64,000 nt of DNA, from assembly GCA_017303615.1 (NCBI GenBank), contig JAFLCK010000023.1, positions 20,151 to 84,150 of the forward strand. Reading direction: 5' to 3'. Positions 28,368 to 36,446 of this stretch are shown here, piece after piece; position 1 is the stretch's first letter, and every line of letters begins with the position of its first letter. The notes under the pieces were generated by a model, which was given only the letters and a program-made list of their open reading frames with translations, did not search any database and was not told the origin of the DNA. The stretch is from Obscuribacter phosphatis_A. Lineage in GTDB: Bacteria > Cyanobacteriota > Vampirovibrionia > Obscuribacterales > Obscuribacteraceae. The translations under genes were made by a program, and so were the position numbers.

Positions 28368-29129
28368 ATGCCGTTTTTATCGGTAATAATTCCGGCCTAT
28401 AACGAAGAGAGGCGGCTGCCGCGTACTCTTGAGTCGGTCTATGAGTTTTTGCTTGGCGAGCTAGAGAAGAGCGGCCGAACCTTTGAGATTTTGGTGGTCG
28501 ACGATGGCAGCCTCGACGGTACGGTCGAAGTTGTGGAAGAGTTCGCCCGCCACGCTCTTGATAATACTGTGCGTCTTGTCTCTTATGCACCCAATCAGGG
28601 TAAGGGTTTTGCCGTGCGTACCGGTATGCTCAAGGCTGAAGGGCAATATCTGCTTATGAACGATGCCGATGGTTCTTCGCCGATAGAAGAAGTCGAACGA
28701 CTTTTGGCTGCAACTACCAGCGGTGGCGGCGGCGCCAAGGTTGTCATCGGCTCCAGGGCTAAGGAAGATCCCACTGCCAAAGTGAACGCTCTGGCTTATC
28801 GTAAATATATCGGCAATACTTTTAATTTAATTGTGCAGTCTTTGCTTTTGCCGGGTATTCACGACACCCAATGCGGCTTTAAGTTATTTGAGAGACAAGC
28901 TGCCCAAGAAATTTTCTCAGTCGCTCGTCTAAACGGCTTTGCCTTTGACGTTGAACTTCTCTATATTGCCAGACTGAAGGGCTATGCAATTAAAGAAGTG
29001 GCTATCAACTGGAACAATGTGGAAGGTTCTAAGGTAAATGTCCTTACCGATTCGCCCCGCATGCTCATCGAGGTGCTGATAATTACAATCGGCGCTTGGT
29101 TTGGCCGCTATGCCAAGGCTAAAGTCTAG
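28368..29129 (+). CDS. Family 2 glycosyltransferase, dolichyl/polyprenyl-phosphate sugar synthase-like
   Basis: A 253-residue GT-A fold enzyme. The sequence SVIIPAYNEERRLPRTL opens the domain. VVDDGSLDGT, NQGKGFAVRTGM and the metal-binding NDADGSSP follow, then VIGSRAK and DTQCGFKLF. The latter motif is typical of ALG5/DPM1-like enzymes that transfer glucose or mannose from a nucleotide sugar to polyprenyl phosphate. There is no long C-terminal membrane region, so the enzyme is soluble or peripheral. The likely role is supplying lipid-linked sugar for envelope glycan modification. The stop codon falls inside the CTAG-rich repeat that follows. Confidence 0.88.
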   Translation: MPFLSVIIPAYNEERRLPRTLESVYEFLLGELEKSGRTFEILVVDDGSLDGTVEVVEEFARHALDNTVRLVSYAPNQGKGFAVRTGMLKAEGQYLLMNDADGSSPIEEVERLLAATTSGGGGAKVVIGSRAKEDPTAKVNALAYRKYIGNTFNLIVQSLLLPGIHDTQCGFKLFERQAAQEIFSVARLNGFAFDVELLYIARLKGYAIKEVAINWNNVEGSKVNVLTDSPRMLIEVLIITIGAWFGRYAKAKV

Positions 29130-29235
29130 TCAGAAGTCTAGTCAGAATCTAGGCAAGCAGATCAGCCAAAATCTAGCCAGGCTCTAGTTAAACTCTAGCC
29201 TAACTGTGGCTTTCTCTTGCTCGCCCTATTCTCTA
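29125..29235. repeat. CTAG-rich degenerate repeat tract
   Basis: Seven CTAG tetranucleotides occur in about 110 bp, including a tandem TCTAGTCAGAA unit (29125-29135 and 29137-29147). CTAG is generally scarce in bacterial genomes. The tract begins at the stop codon of the glycosyltransferase and runs to just before the inositol-monophosphatase stop. It is not an obvious terminator. Confidence 0.6.
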
Positions 29236-29250
29236 GCCTTAGCCCTGCAC

Positions 29251-30042
29251 TTATTTAGCAGCGGTACTAAGAGCCAGAGCCTTGACCACTTCTTCATGAA
29301 TTTTGCCGTTTGTGGCCAAAATATGGCCGCTGGCCATATCTAGAGGACCATCTTCTAAATTGGTCACTTTCCCGCCTGCTTCTCTCACTATCAAAGAGCC
29401 GGCTGCCACATCCCAGGGTGCCAGTTTCCTTTCCCAGAAACCATCTAGGCGGCCGCTTGCCACAAAACAAAGGTCGAGGGCGGCTGAGCCGTCGCGTCTG
29501 ACGCCATGGCACATATTGGTTATGGTGCGAAAGCTGTCCATATTGTGGTGGACGCTCTTTAGGGTGTCGGGCGGGAAGCCGGTAGCCAGCAAGCTGGTAT
29601 CGAGGGTGGTGCGATTGGAGACCGAAATTTTCTCGCCGTTCAAAGTGGTGCCTTGACCCTGGCTGGCCACAAATATCTCTGAGGCGATGGCGTTATAGAC
29701 CACGCCTAGAACCATTTCGCCTTTTTCTTCCACACCAATAGAGACACAAAAGAATGGATAGCTATGGGCGAAGTTGGTGGTGCCGTCTAGAGGGTCGATA
29801 ATCCAACGTCGGGCACTTTCTTGCTTACCCGACTCGGCGCCGCTTTCTTCCGCCAAAAAGGCATCATTGGGGAAGCTAGCTTTGATTGTTTCGATGATGA
29901 GAGCTTCGCTGGCTTTATCAACATCGGTGACTATGTTAAATGCACTCTTGTAGTCAAGTGATTTTACCTTGCCTACTCTAGACTTTTGCAATTCGCCCGC
30001 TCTCAGCGCTGCTTCTCTTGCTACTTTCTCGATTTTTTCCAT
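29251..30042 (-). CDS. Inositol-1-monophosphatase family protein
   Basis: A 263-residue Mg-dependent, Li-sensitive phosphatase family member (SuhB/IMPase). Metal-binding motifs are EESG (first Glu pair), WIIDPLDGTTNFAHSYPFF (core DPLDGT), and APWDVAAGSLIVREAGG (C-terminal WD motif). The family hydrolyses inositol phosphates, or in some members histidinol phosphate or fructose-1,6-bisphosphate. The exact substrate cannot be read from the sequence. It is divergent from ileS. Confidence 0.92.
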   Translation of the reverse strand: MEKIEKVAREAALRAGELQKSRVGKVKSLDYKSAFNIVTDVDKASEALIIETIKASFPNDAFLAEESGAESGKQESARRWIIDPLDGTTNFAHSYPFFCVSIGVEEKGEMVLGVVYNAIASEIFVASQGQGTTLNGEKISVSNRTTLDTSLLATGFPPDTLKSVHHNMDSFRTITNMCHGVRRDGSAALDLCFVASGRLDGFWERKLAPWDVAAGSLIVREAGGKVTNLEDGPLDMASGHILATNGKIHEEVVKALALSTAAK

Positions 30043-30135
30043 ATTCTTCGATGTTTTTCCAGCCGGTAGAGATAATGAGATTTTAGACTCTTTAAAACTC
30101 GGTATTTCTATCTCTTTACGCTTCTTGCAGATTTG

Positions 30136-30164
30136 TTGACGACCACCATTGGCTTATTTATGCT
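30136..30164 (+). promoter_or_regulatory. Sigma-70-type promoter of the ileS leader
   Basis: TTGACG (30136-30141) and TATGCT (30159-30164) are separated by exactly 17 bp. Transcription would start near 30171, giving a leader of about 130 nt before ileS that contains the leader ORF and the two hairpins. Confidence 0.65.
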
Positions 30165-30196
30165 TATTATCCGAAGAAGTTTTAGAGATTAGCTGT

Positions 30197-30232
30197 ATGT
30201 CCACTCTATTGGTGTCCGCAATCATTATCTGA
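30197..30232 (+). CDS. ileS leader peptide MSTLLVSAIII
   Basis: An 11-codon ORF: ATG TCC ACT CTA TTG, then GTG TCC GCA, then ATC ATT ATC TGA. It encodes Leu-Leu-Val and then three consecutive Ile codons just before the stop. AGAGA at 30184-30188 is a plausible weak SD, 8 nt upstream. It lies between a good promoter and a terminator hairpin in front of the isoleucyl-tRNA synthetase gene. I infer a regulatory leader peptide: when Ile-tRNA is short the ribosome stalls on the Ile codons. The gene is too short for ordinary ORF finding. Confidence 0.8.
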   Translation: MSTLLVSAIII

Positions 30233-30242
30233 GACTAATATA

Positions 30243-30287
30243 GCTGGCGAAAGTGTCGCCGGCAGAGATGTCGGCGTTTTTGTTTTT
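30243..30287 (+). promoter_or_regulatory. Attenuator: antiterminator and terminator hairpins upstream of ileS
   Basis: Hairpin A pairs GCTGGCGA (30243-30250) with TCGCCGGC (30256-30263) around AAGTG, with one G-U. Hairpin B pairs CGCCGGCA (30257-30264) with TGTCGGCG (30269-30276) around a GAGA tetraloop, with one G-U. It is followed by TTTTTGTTTTT (30277-30287), so B is an intrinsic terminator. The 3' arm of A is nearly identical to the 5' arm of B, so the two exclude each other. A ribosome at the leader stop codon (30230-30232) would reach about to the 5' arm of A and favour B. One stalled on the Ile codons would leave A free. The ileS SD (AGGAGA, 30291-30296) follows immediately. Confidence 0.82.
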
Positions 30288-30301
30288 ATCAGGAGAAAAC
30301 T

Positions 30302-33157
30302 ATGTCAGAGAAGCCCGACTATAAGGTCAATCTTCCCAAAACCGCTTTTCCGATGAAGGCTAATAGTGCCGTAAGGGAAGTGGAGATTCAAAAGGGCTGG
30401 GACGAGAACGGGGTTTATGAGGCTAATCTCAAAAAGAGAGCCGGCGCCCCCAAGTATGTTCTGCATGACGGTCCCCCCTATCTGTCTTCGAGCAAGATCC
30501 ATATAGGTACCGCGCTCAACAAAATTCTCAAAGACATAATCACCAAGTACAAAGCGCTAAAGGGCTTTTATTCGCCCTATGTGCCGGGTTATGACAGCCA
30601 TGGCTTGCCCATCGAAAATGCCGTGCTCAAAGATGTAAAAGGCGGACGCGCCGCCCTGACACCGGTGGAACTGAGACAGCGTTGCCGGGCCTTTGCACTG
30701 AGCAATCTGAAAGGACAAGAGAATAATTTCAGACGCCTTGGTGTCTGGGGTAACTGGGAAAAGCCTTATATAACTCTCGATCAGCACTTTGAAGCCAAGC
30801 AAATAAGAGTCTTCGGTAAGATGGCCGCTAAGGGTTATCTCTATAAAGGGCTCAAACCTGTATCGTGGTGTCCAACCTGCGAAACTGCTTTGGCTGAAGC
30901 TGAAGTCGAGTATGCCGACCATAATTCACACTCAATCTATGTCAAGTTTTTGGTCGATAAAGAAGGCAGCAAAGAGCATTACGCCAAGTTGCCCGCTGCC
31001 GTGCAAGGCAAAGAAGTCGCCTTTGTCATCTGGACAACTACTCCCTGGACCCTTCCTTCCAACCTCGGTATAGCTCTCAATAAAGACTTCAATTATCAGT
31101 TCTTGCAAGTGGAAGGCGAACCAAGCATCCTTGTCATAGCCGAAAGCTTGAAGCAGGCTTTCCTTTCTGCTATCGGCAAAGCTGAAAGCAAGGTGGAAGT
31201 ATTGGCCCAAGCTTTAGGTCATGAGCTGGAGCTTTTAGAGACCAAACATCCATTCTTGGAGAGACTCTCGAAAGTAATCAACGGCGATCATGTCACCGCC
31301 GAAGCCGGTACAGGCTGTGTACATACAGCGCCCGGCCACGGTCCCGACGACTTTATCATCGGTAAGGTCTACAATTTAGGTGTGGTTTCACCACTTGATG
31401 GTCGCGGCATCTTCACCAAAGAAGGCGGCGTCTTTGAAGGGCAGCGTTATGACAAAGCCAACCCCTTGGTGGTAGATCATCTGAAAGAAAAGCAAGCCTT
31501 GCTTGCTCACAGCACCTTCAACCATTCATATCAGCACTGCTGGCGGTGCAAAAAGCCTCTCATCTTTAGAGCCACCGAACAGTGGTTCGCCTCGGTGGAA
31601 GGCTTCCGCAAACGTGCTCTGGAATGTATCGATACTGTGGAATGGCTGCCCAATAGTGGACGCAATCGCATCTTTAACATGGTCGAGAACCGCTCTGATT
31701 GGTGTATAAGCCGTCAACGAGCTTGGGGCGTGCCGATACCGGTCTTCTATTGCAAAGGCTGCAACGATCCGCTCATGACCGATGAAAGCATCGAAAGAGT
31801 AGCGGCCGTCTTTGATAAAGAAGGCTCTGACTCTTGGTGGGAGCGCGAACCCTCCTACTTCTTGCAAGGGCTCAAGTGTAAATGCGGCAGCACCGATTTC
31901 ATCAGAGAGACCGACATCATGGATGTCTGGTTCGACTCTGGTGTCACCCATGCGGCTGTCCTCGATGAAAGACCAGAACTAGGCGGTACGCCTTGCGAAC
32001 TTTATTTGGAAGGTTCCGATCAACACCGCGGCTGGTTCCAATCATCGCTATTGACCAGCGTGGCAGTAAGCGACCGCGCCCCCTACAAGACCGTACTTAC
32101 CCATGGTTTTGTCGTTGATGAAAGCGGCCGCAAAATGTCTAAATCGGTCGGCAATGTGGTCGAGCCCGATGAAGTAATCAAGCAATATGGTGCCGATGTA
32201 TTGAGACTCTGGGTGGCTTCGGTCAACTATACCGACGACATTCCAATCGGCAAAAATATGCTTGTGCAACTGGCCGATGTCTATAGAAGACTGCGCAATA
32301 CCGCCAGGTTCCTCCTCGGTAATTTGAGCGATTTTGATCCTGCCGTCGATAAAGTCGATAAGTCCAAACTATCTTCACTCGATAGATTTGTATTGCATAG
32401 GCTCAATGAAGTGGTCGGTGAAGTCACCCGTGACTTTGATCGCTTCGAGTTCTTCAAGTATTATCAGCTTTTGCAAAACTTCTGCGGTGTCGACCTCTCG
32501 GCTTTCTATTTCGACATCGTCAAAGACAGGCTCTATACCTCGCATCCTAAAGACGAGGCAAGAAGAGCGGTGCAGACAGTGCTTTGTGAAGTGTTGCATA
32601 CTCTTGTGCGTCTCTTGGCTCCGGTCACACCGCACTTGGCTGAGGATATCTGGCAACATCTAAGCGAGCCAATCAAGCAGTCTTTCGGCAATCAAAGCTC
32701 GGTTCTGCTCACCGATTATCCGGTGGTTGATGCATCTTTGGAAGATAAAGAAGCCGCCGCCTATTGGTCCGACCTGATGGCTGTGCGCTTGACCGTCAAC
32801 AAAGCCCTCGAGCAGGCCAGAGCCGCTCGCTCCATCGGTAGTTCGCTTGAAGCAACCGTAGTCATGTCTTTTGAAGATAAAGAGAAGGCAGCCAAGATCA
32901 AGAAAGTAGAAAAAGATCTAGCTACTGTCTTCATCACATCTGGTGCGCGGGTTTCAGACAACGGCTTGCCTAAAGATGGAGCTGAGGTGATTTCCACTGT
33001 CAGTGAAGACGGATTGACCGTAGCCGCCTACAAAGCCTCGGGCGACAAGTGCGCCCGCTGTTGGAAATATACCGGGGATGTCGGCGCTAAAGCAACCGGC
33101 GACAATCAGTTCGGCGACCTCTGCGGTTTCTGTGCCGATGTAGTGGAAAGATTATAA
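30302..33157 (+). CDS. ileS: Isoleucyl-tRNA synthetase
   Basis: A 951-residue class Ia synthetase charging tRNA-Ile. Its elements in order are: the HIGH-like HIGT at residues 67-70; the CP1 editing domain, with TTTPWTLPSN and AEAGTGCVHTAPGHGPDDF; the SDQHRGWFQSSL region; KMSKS at 611-615; the anticodon-binding helical domain; and a C-terminal zinc finger with two CxxC pairs (CARC and CGFC). The bacterial-type C-terminus and length are complete. An AGGAGA SD precedes the ATG by 5 nt. Expression is probably controlled by the upstream leader-peptide attenuator. Confidence 0.98.
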   Translation: MSEKPDYKVNLPKTAFPMKANSAVREVEIQKGWDENGVYEANLKKRAGAPKYVLHDGPPYLSSSKIHIGTALNKILKDIITKYKALKGFYSPYVPGYDSHGLPIENAVLKDVKGGRAALTPVELRQRCRAFALSNLKGQENNFRRLGVWGNWEKPYITLDQHFEAKQIRVFGKMAAKGYLYKGLKPVSWCPTCETALAEAEVEYADHNSHSIYVKFLVDKEGSKEHYAKLPAAVQGKEVAFVIWTTTPWTLPSNLGIALNKDFNYQFLQVEGEPSILVIAESLKQAFLSAIGKAESKVEVLAQALGHELELLETKHPFLERLSKVINGDHVTAEAGTGCVHTAPGHGPDDFIIGKVYNLGVVSPLDGRGIFTKEGGVFEGQRYDKANPLVVDHLKEKQALLAHSTFNHSYQHCWRCKKPLIFRATEQWFASVEGFRKRALECIDTVEWLPNSGRNRIFNMVENRSDWCISRQRAWGVPIPVFYCKGCNDPLMTDESIERVAAVFDKEGSDSWWEREPSYFLQGLKCKCGSTDFIRETDIMDVWFDSGVTHAAVLDERPELGGTPCELYLEGSDQHRGWFQSSLLTSVAVSDRAPYKTVLTHGFVVDESGRKMSKSVGNVVEPDEVIKQYGADVLRLWVASVNYTDDIPIGKNMLVQLADVYRRLRNTARFLLGNLSDFDPAVDKVDKSKLSSLDRFVLHRLNEVVGEVTRDFDRFEFFKYYQLLQNFCGVDLSAFYFDIVKDRLYTSHPKDEARRAVQTVLCEVLHTLVRLLAPVTPHLAEDIWQHLSEPIKQSFGNQSSVLLTDYPVVDASLEDKEAAAYWSDLMAVRLTVNKALEQARAARSIGSSLEATVVMSFEDKEKAAKIKKVEKDLATVFITSGARVSDNGLPKDGAEVISTVSEDGLTVAAYKASGDKCARCWKYTGDVGAKATGDNQFGDLCGFCADVVERL

Positions 33158-33210
33158 AAGTGCAAGACTATAAAGCAGCGAGACTATAAGAGAGCTACTC
33201 AGTAAGCCAG

Positions 33211-33241
33211 AAAATAAAAAGAAAAGGCTCAAACTAGCCTT
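33211..33241 (-). terminator. Probable terminator of the PotC-like gene
   Basis: On the minus strand AAGGCT and AGCCTT form a 6-bp stem with a 6-nt loop (33224-33241), followed by a T-rich run (TTCTTTTTATTTT). It overlaps the stop codon of the permease gene and sits between it and the convergent ileS. Confidence 0.55.
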
Positions 33242-34019
33242 GCTTTGCTGCGCCTTTCAGTCGACTTAATTCGGCGCTGCCTGCAATCAAAACAGTGACC
33301 AAGAGCATTAGAGTGGAAAGGGCGTTGATTTCGGGGCTGACGCCGAATTTGACCATACTATAAATGCGCAGGGGTAAAGTGGTGGCACCGACACCGGCAG
33401 TAAACTGGGTGATGACGAAGTCGTCTAAGGAAAGCACAAAAGCCAGTAAGGCACCAGAAATGATACCAGGGGCAATCAGTGGCAGTGTCACCTTAAAGAA
33501 GGCTTGTAGTGGCGTCAAACCCAGGTCCATTGCGGCTTCTACTAGGCTGGGGTTCATGCCCTGCAAACGAGCCATGACTGTCATGGTCACATAGCTGAGG
33601 CAGAAAACCACATGGGCGGCGATGACTGTACCTAAGCCCAGTGATATGCCAAGGCTGATAAAAAGCAAGAGCGCCGAAACCGCCATAGCTATTTCGGGCA
33701 CCAGTACAGGCAAAATCAGTAAGGCATTGAGGGCGACTTTGACGCCGCTGTTCTTGAGCTTGCTCAAGCCCATGGCGGCAGCCACACCCAAGAAAGTTGA
33801 AATTAAGACCGAAGAGACTGCCACAAGCAGACTATTTTTAAGTGCCAGCAAAACATTTTCGTCTTGAAAGAGCGAGGCGTACCATTTGAAGGTGAAACCG
33901 GTCCAAGATACACCTAGTTTGCTTTCGTCGAAGCTGAATACAACCAGTACCAAGATTGGTGCATACAAAAATGCATAGACCAAGATACTAAACAGACTGA
34001 GCAGCTTGCTTTTGGGCAT
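33234..34019 (-). CDS. PotC-like ABC transporter permease (spermidine/putrescine family)
   Basis: A 261-residue inner-membrane permease with six predicted TM segments, beginning LLSLFSILVYAFLYAPILVLVVFSF as in PotC/PotI. The EAA-loop is EAAMDLGLTPLQAFFKVTLPLI, which contacts the ATPase, followed by FVLSLDDFVITQFTAG. This sequence is very characteristic of PotC. The cognate PotA ATPase, PotB permease and PotD binding protein are not nearby. The start ATG overlaps the stop of the YgfZ-TPR gene (TAATG), so the two are translationally coupled. The substrate could be a polyamine or another PotABCD-family ligand. Confidence 0.9.
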   Translation of the reverse strand: MPKSKLLSLFSILVYAFLYAPILVLVVFSFDESKLGVSWTGFTFKWYASLFQDENVLLALKNSLLVAVSSVLISTFLGVAAAMGLSKLKNSGVKVALNALLILPVLVPEIAMAVSALLLFISLGISLGLGTVIAAHVVFCLSYVTMTVMARLQGMNPSLVEAAMDLGLTPLQAFFKVTLPLIAPGIISGALLAFVLSLDDFVITQFTAGVGATTLPLRIYSMVKFGVSPEINALSTLMLLVTVLIAGSAELSRLKGAAKQG

Positions 34020-35737
34020 TAGACCGGGCTTTTTGCCTCCAAAGCCAAGAGTTTCTCTTTCATGCGTTTCAGCGGTTGCATGTCGCCTTTCTGGGCCGCC
34101 ACTTCGATACCCTTTTGATAAGCAGAAACTGCCTCTTTTATCTTGCCTTGCCCGGCCAAAGCTGCCGCCAAATCTTCATAGCACTGGGTATGGTTCGGCT
34201 TGATGGCAATTGCCTTCTGCAAATATTCTTCTGCTTTCTCAAACTCACCTAAAATGTTATAGCAATTGCCCAAACCTTGATTGGCGAAGAGATCTTCTGT
34301 GTCAATTTCAAGCACTTGCAAAAACATCTTGATGCGCTCTTGCGATTCTTTGATGAGCGCTTCTTTGTCTTCCTTTTCTTTCTTTTCTTGCATGGCTAGT
34401 TTTGCCGCCTCGCGCATGCGTATACTCATCGAGGTGGCTTTTTCTTCTTCCGCCTTTTCTTTGTCGCCCTTTTCTAAATAAAAGACCGAAAGATTGGCAT
34501 GGGCCATAATCGAATCAGGATTGAGCGCCACAAGCTTTTCCATGACTGAAATGGCTTTATCTATATAGCCTTCGGTATTTTCATGTTTAGACAAAATCAC
34601 ACCGAGGGCTTCAAAGGCGTCTTCATAGGCCGGGTTTAGATAGAGTGCTTCTTCCAGCCTCTCAATAGCCTGTTCGGTGTCGTTTTGGCGGGTAAACAAA
34701 TCTAGGGCTTGGTCGAACAAAACTTTAGCCAGGTCGGCATCACTTTTGTTTTCGATAAAAGGCAAAGTGGTGACTTCGCCCGTCACTGGTCCGCTCTCTG
34801 TGCTGATTTCAAGCTTGCGACCGGGCACCCGCAGGTCGCGCTTCAAAAAAGCCAAGGCTAGATGTTTTTGCAGTCGTGGGCTATAGGCTTGGCTGGCTAT
34901 GGTGCCTGCTATTTCTTTGTTTGCTGATTCTTTGCCTGCTGATTCTTTGCCGGGGGCTAATCTTATTTCAGACATCGGCGCTAAGTCTATCGCTCTATCT
35001 AGAACTAGACCCATTAGTTGTCTCGTGGGCGAGCCCTGGGCTTTCACCCTGGCCAATACTTCCTGTCCTTGAAAACAGCCCTTGGTATACGATACCGCCG
35101 GTGATGCTAAGGACAGCTCCACCAATAGAGTGTCTTTATAGTCGACTGCCAAAAGGGCATAGCCGGCTTCCACCCTTCTTGCGGCAATTTCTTCGGCATC
35201 AAGCTCGGGCAGGGCTAAAGCGGGGGACTGTCCACCTTCTTCTGAAAAGAAAAGAAAGCAGTCTGTGCTTTGCATCGGCAGCCTTAAGATATAACCGGCA
35301 TCTGTTTCAATCAAATCTTGCAATGAAAGCTCTTGCTTGTTGTTTGTGCCCAGGTTTTTGGTCAAGTTGCGCACTTTCAGAGCTGTTGTCTCGCCGCTCA
35401 AAAGAGTGCAGGCAGCAAAGTCTTCTTCTACTATTTCTACTTTGTCGGCAAAAATAAAGCGGTCAAGATGACTCTTCAGCGCTTCTATTTGTATTTTGGG
35501 CGCCGCCAGCAAATAATGCTCTTGGCTTAGGCAATATAAATGAAAGTAAGCAATGATTAGGGCTTTGCGGTCAAGCAGGCTGGAGGGTTGACCTTGCTTG
35601 CTTGCCAGTGCGTTTACATCTGAAGTGCACTGCGATTGCAGAAATCTTTTGGCGTCTGGTCCCTTTAGAGACAAAAGACCAAAGTCGAAATTGCTTTTGA
35701 TGCCGTCAGGAAAGGCGCATTTTGATTGTTCTTGCAT
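34019..35737 (-). CDS. YgfZ/GcvT-like folate-binding domain fused to TPR repeats
   Basis: The N-terminal part (about residues 1-330) is a YgfZ/GcvT-type domain: FGLLSLKGPDAKRFLQSQ at the start and the YgfZ signature KGCFQGQEVLARV near residues 218-230, with the conserved Cys. YgfZ uses folate and helps build or repair Fe-S clusters. The C-terminal part has about five TPR units (AIERLEEALYLNPAYEDAFEALG and similar) and a Lys/Glu-rich helix. The reading frame is open from TTG 35779 (586 residues). I prefer ATG 35737 (572 residues), because the family normally starts close to this point; neither start has a good SD. GKESA repeats sit in the middle. The fusion to TPRs is unusual. Confidence 0.82.
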   Translation of the reverse strand: MQEQSKCAFPDGIKSNFDFGLLSLKGPDAKRFLQSQCTSDVNALASKQGQPSSLLDRKALIIAYFHLYCLSQEHYLLAAPKIQIEALKSHLDRFIFADKVEIVEEDFAACTLLSGETTALKVRNLTKNLGTNNKQELSLQDLIETDAGYILRLPMQSTDCFLFFSEEGGQSPALALPELDAEEIAARRVEAGYALLAVDYKDTLLVELSLASPAVSYTKGCFQGQEVLARVKAQGSPTRQLMGLVLDRAIDLAPMSEIRLAPGKESAGKESANKEIAGTIASQAYSPRLQKHLALAFLKRDLRVPGRKLEISTESGPVTGEVTTLPFIENKSDADLAKVLFDQALDLFTRQNDTEQAIERLEEALYLNPAYEDAFEALGVILSKHENTEGYIDKAISVMEKLVALNPDSIMAHANLSVFYLEKGDKEKAEEEKATSMSIRMREAAKLAMQEKKEKEDKEALIKESQERIKMFLQVLEIDTEDLFANQGLGNCYNILGEFEKAEEYLQKAIAIKPNHTQCYEDLAAALAGQGKIKEAVSAYQKGIEVAAQKGDMQPLKRMKEKLLALEAKSPV

Positions 35738-35856
35738 CTTGTTTGTTTGATTTTTTGAGTCTGTTGGATGGATTGGCAAAGTAACTGCATAGCTTGAGAC
35801 TATTCTTGAGCCTGGCTGTGAGATTCACGAGAGCGGCTTGAGAACATTATGGCCAT

Positions 35857-35893
35857 AAGAAAGAACGAGCCGAACTCAACATTCGACCCGTTC
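35857..35893 (-). terminator. Intrinsic terminator downstream of the IscA-type gene
   Basis: On the minus strand a 12-bp stem (GAACGGGTCGAA with TTCGGCTCGTTC, two G-U pairs) with a 7-nt loop is followed by TTTCTT. The G-U pairs make it stable only in minus-strand RNA. It separates the IscA-type gene from the YgfZ-TPR gene. Confidence 0.62.
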
Positions 35894-35914
35894 AAATTTT
35901 AACCTATATCTCAA

Positions 35915-36259
35915 TTAGACCGAGAAAGAGTTTCCGCAGCCGCAGCTACCTTTGGCTTGAGGGTTCTTGATGACAAAACCCTGACCATTGAGCCCGCCTT
36001 GAAAATCGAGGTGGGTTCCTTTTAGATAGATGGCGCTTTTGGGATCGATGAAAACTTTGACTCCGAAGGCTTCTAGAACATGGTCTTTCTCTTGGGCATT
36101 GTCAAAACGCAGTCCATAAGACATACCAGAACAGCCGCCGCCACGGATTTCCATGCGAAGACCTGTTTTGTCAGGCTCATCAGCGAGGAGTCTTTTGATT
36201 TCTTGAGCGGCAGCTTCAGTCAAATTGATAACTTGCGGCTCAGTAGTTGTTTCCGACAT
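35915..36259 (-). CDS. A-type Fe-S carrier (IscA/SufA/ErpA/HesB family)
   Basis: A 114-residue HesB-like protein that carries nascent Fe-S clusters to target enzymes. The three conserved Cys are present: GGGCSGM and the C-terminal CGCG in GSCGCGNSF. The ATG is preceded by GGGAGG at 5 nt, a strong SD. It is just upstream of the YgfZ-type gene. YgfZ and A-type carriers act together on Fe-S proteins in E. coli, so the neighbourhood is functionally coherent, although a terminator lies between them. The specific paralogue (erpA versus iscA) cannot be decided. Confidence 0.95.
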   Translation of the reverse strand: MSETTTEPQVINLTEAAAQEIKRLLADEPDKTGLRMEIRGGGCSGMSYGLRFDNAQEKDHVLEAFGVKVFIDPKSAIYLKGTHLDFQGGLNGQGFVIKNPQAKGSCGCGNSFSV

Positions 36260-36446
36260 GTAACCTCCCGGTCATATCCGTAACTAAGTGCTTCTAGAGT
36301 AAATTTAGCACAAGCCGAGTATATACTCTACGCTGCCCGGCAATTGTAAATAATCGCTCAAGTTTGCCCCCCGCTGCCCCCCAATCGAGCTTGTCAAGGA
36401 TAAGCTGGAATAAGGTGTGGTTAGGTAGCAACAGGTATCTTTTCTT

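Noticed and set aside
30043..30301. T-box riboswitch upstream of ileS
   Set aside because: No T-box consensus (AGGGTGGNACCGCG-like) or stem I specifier arrangement is visible. The short ORF with Ile codons plus alternative hairpins explains the leader better.
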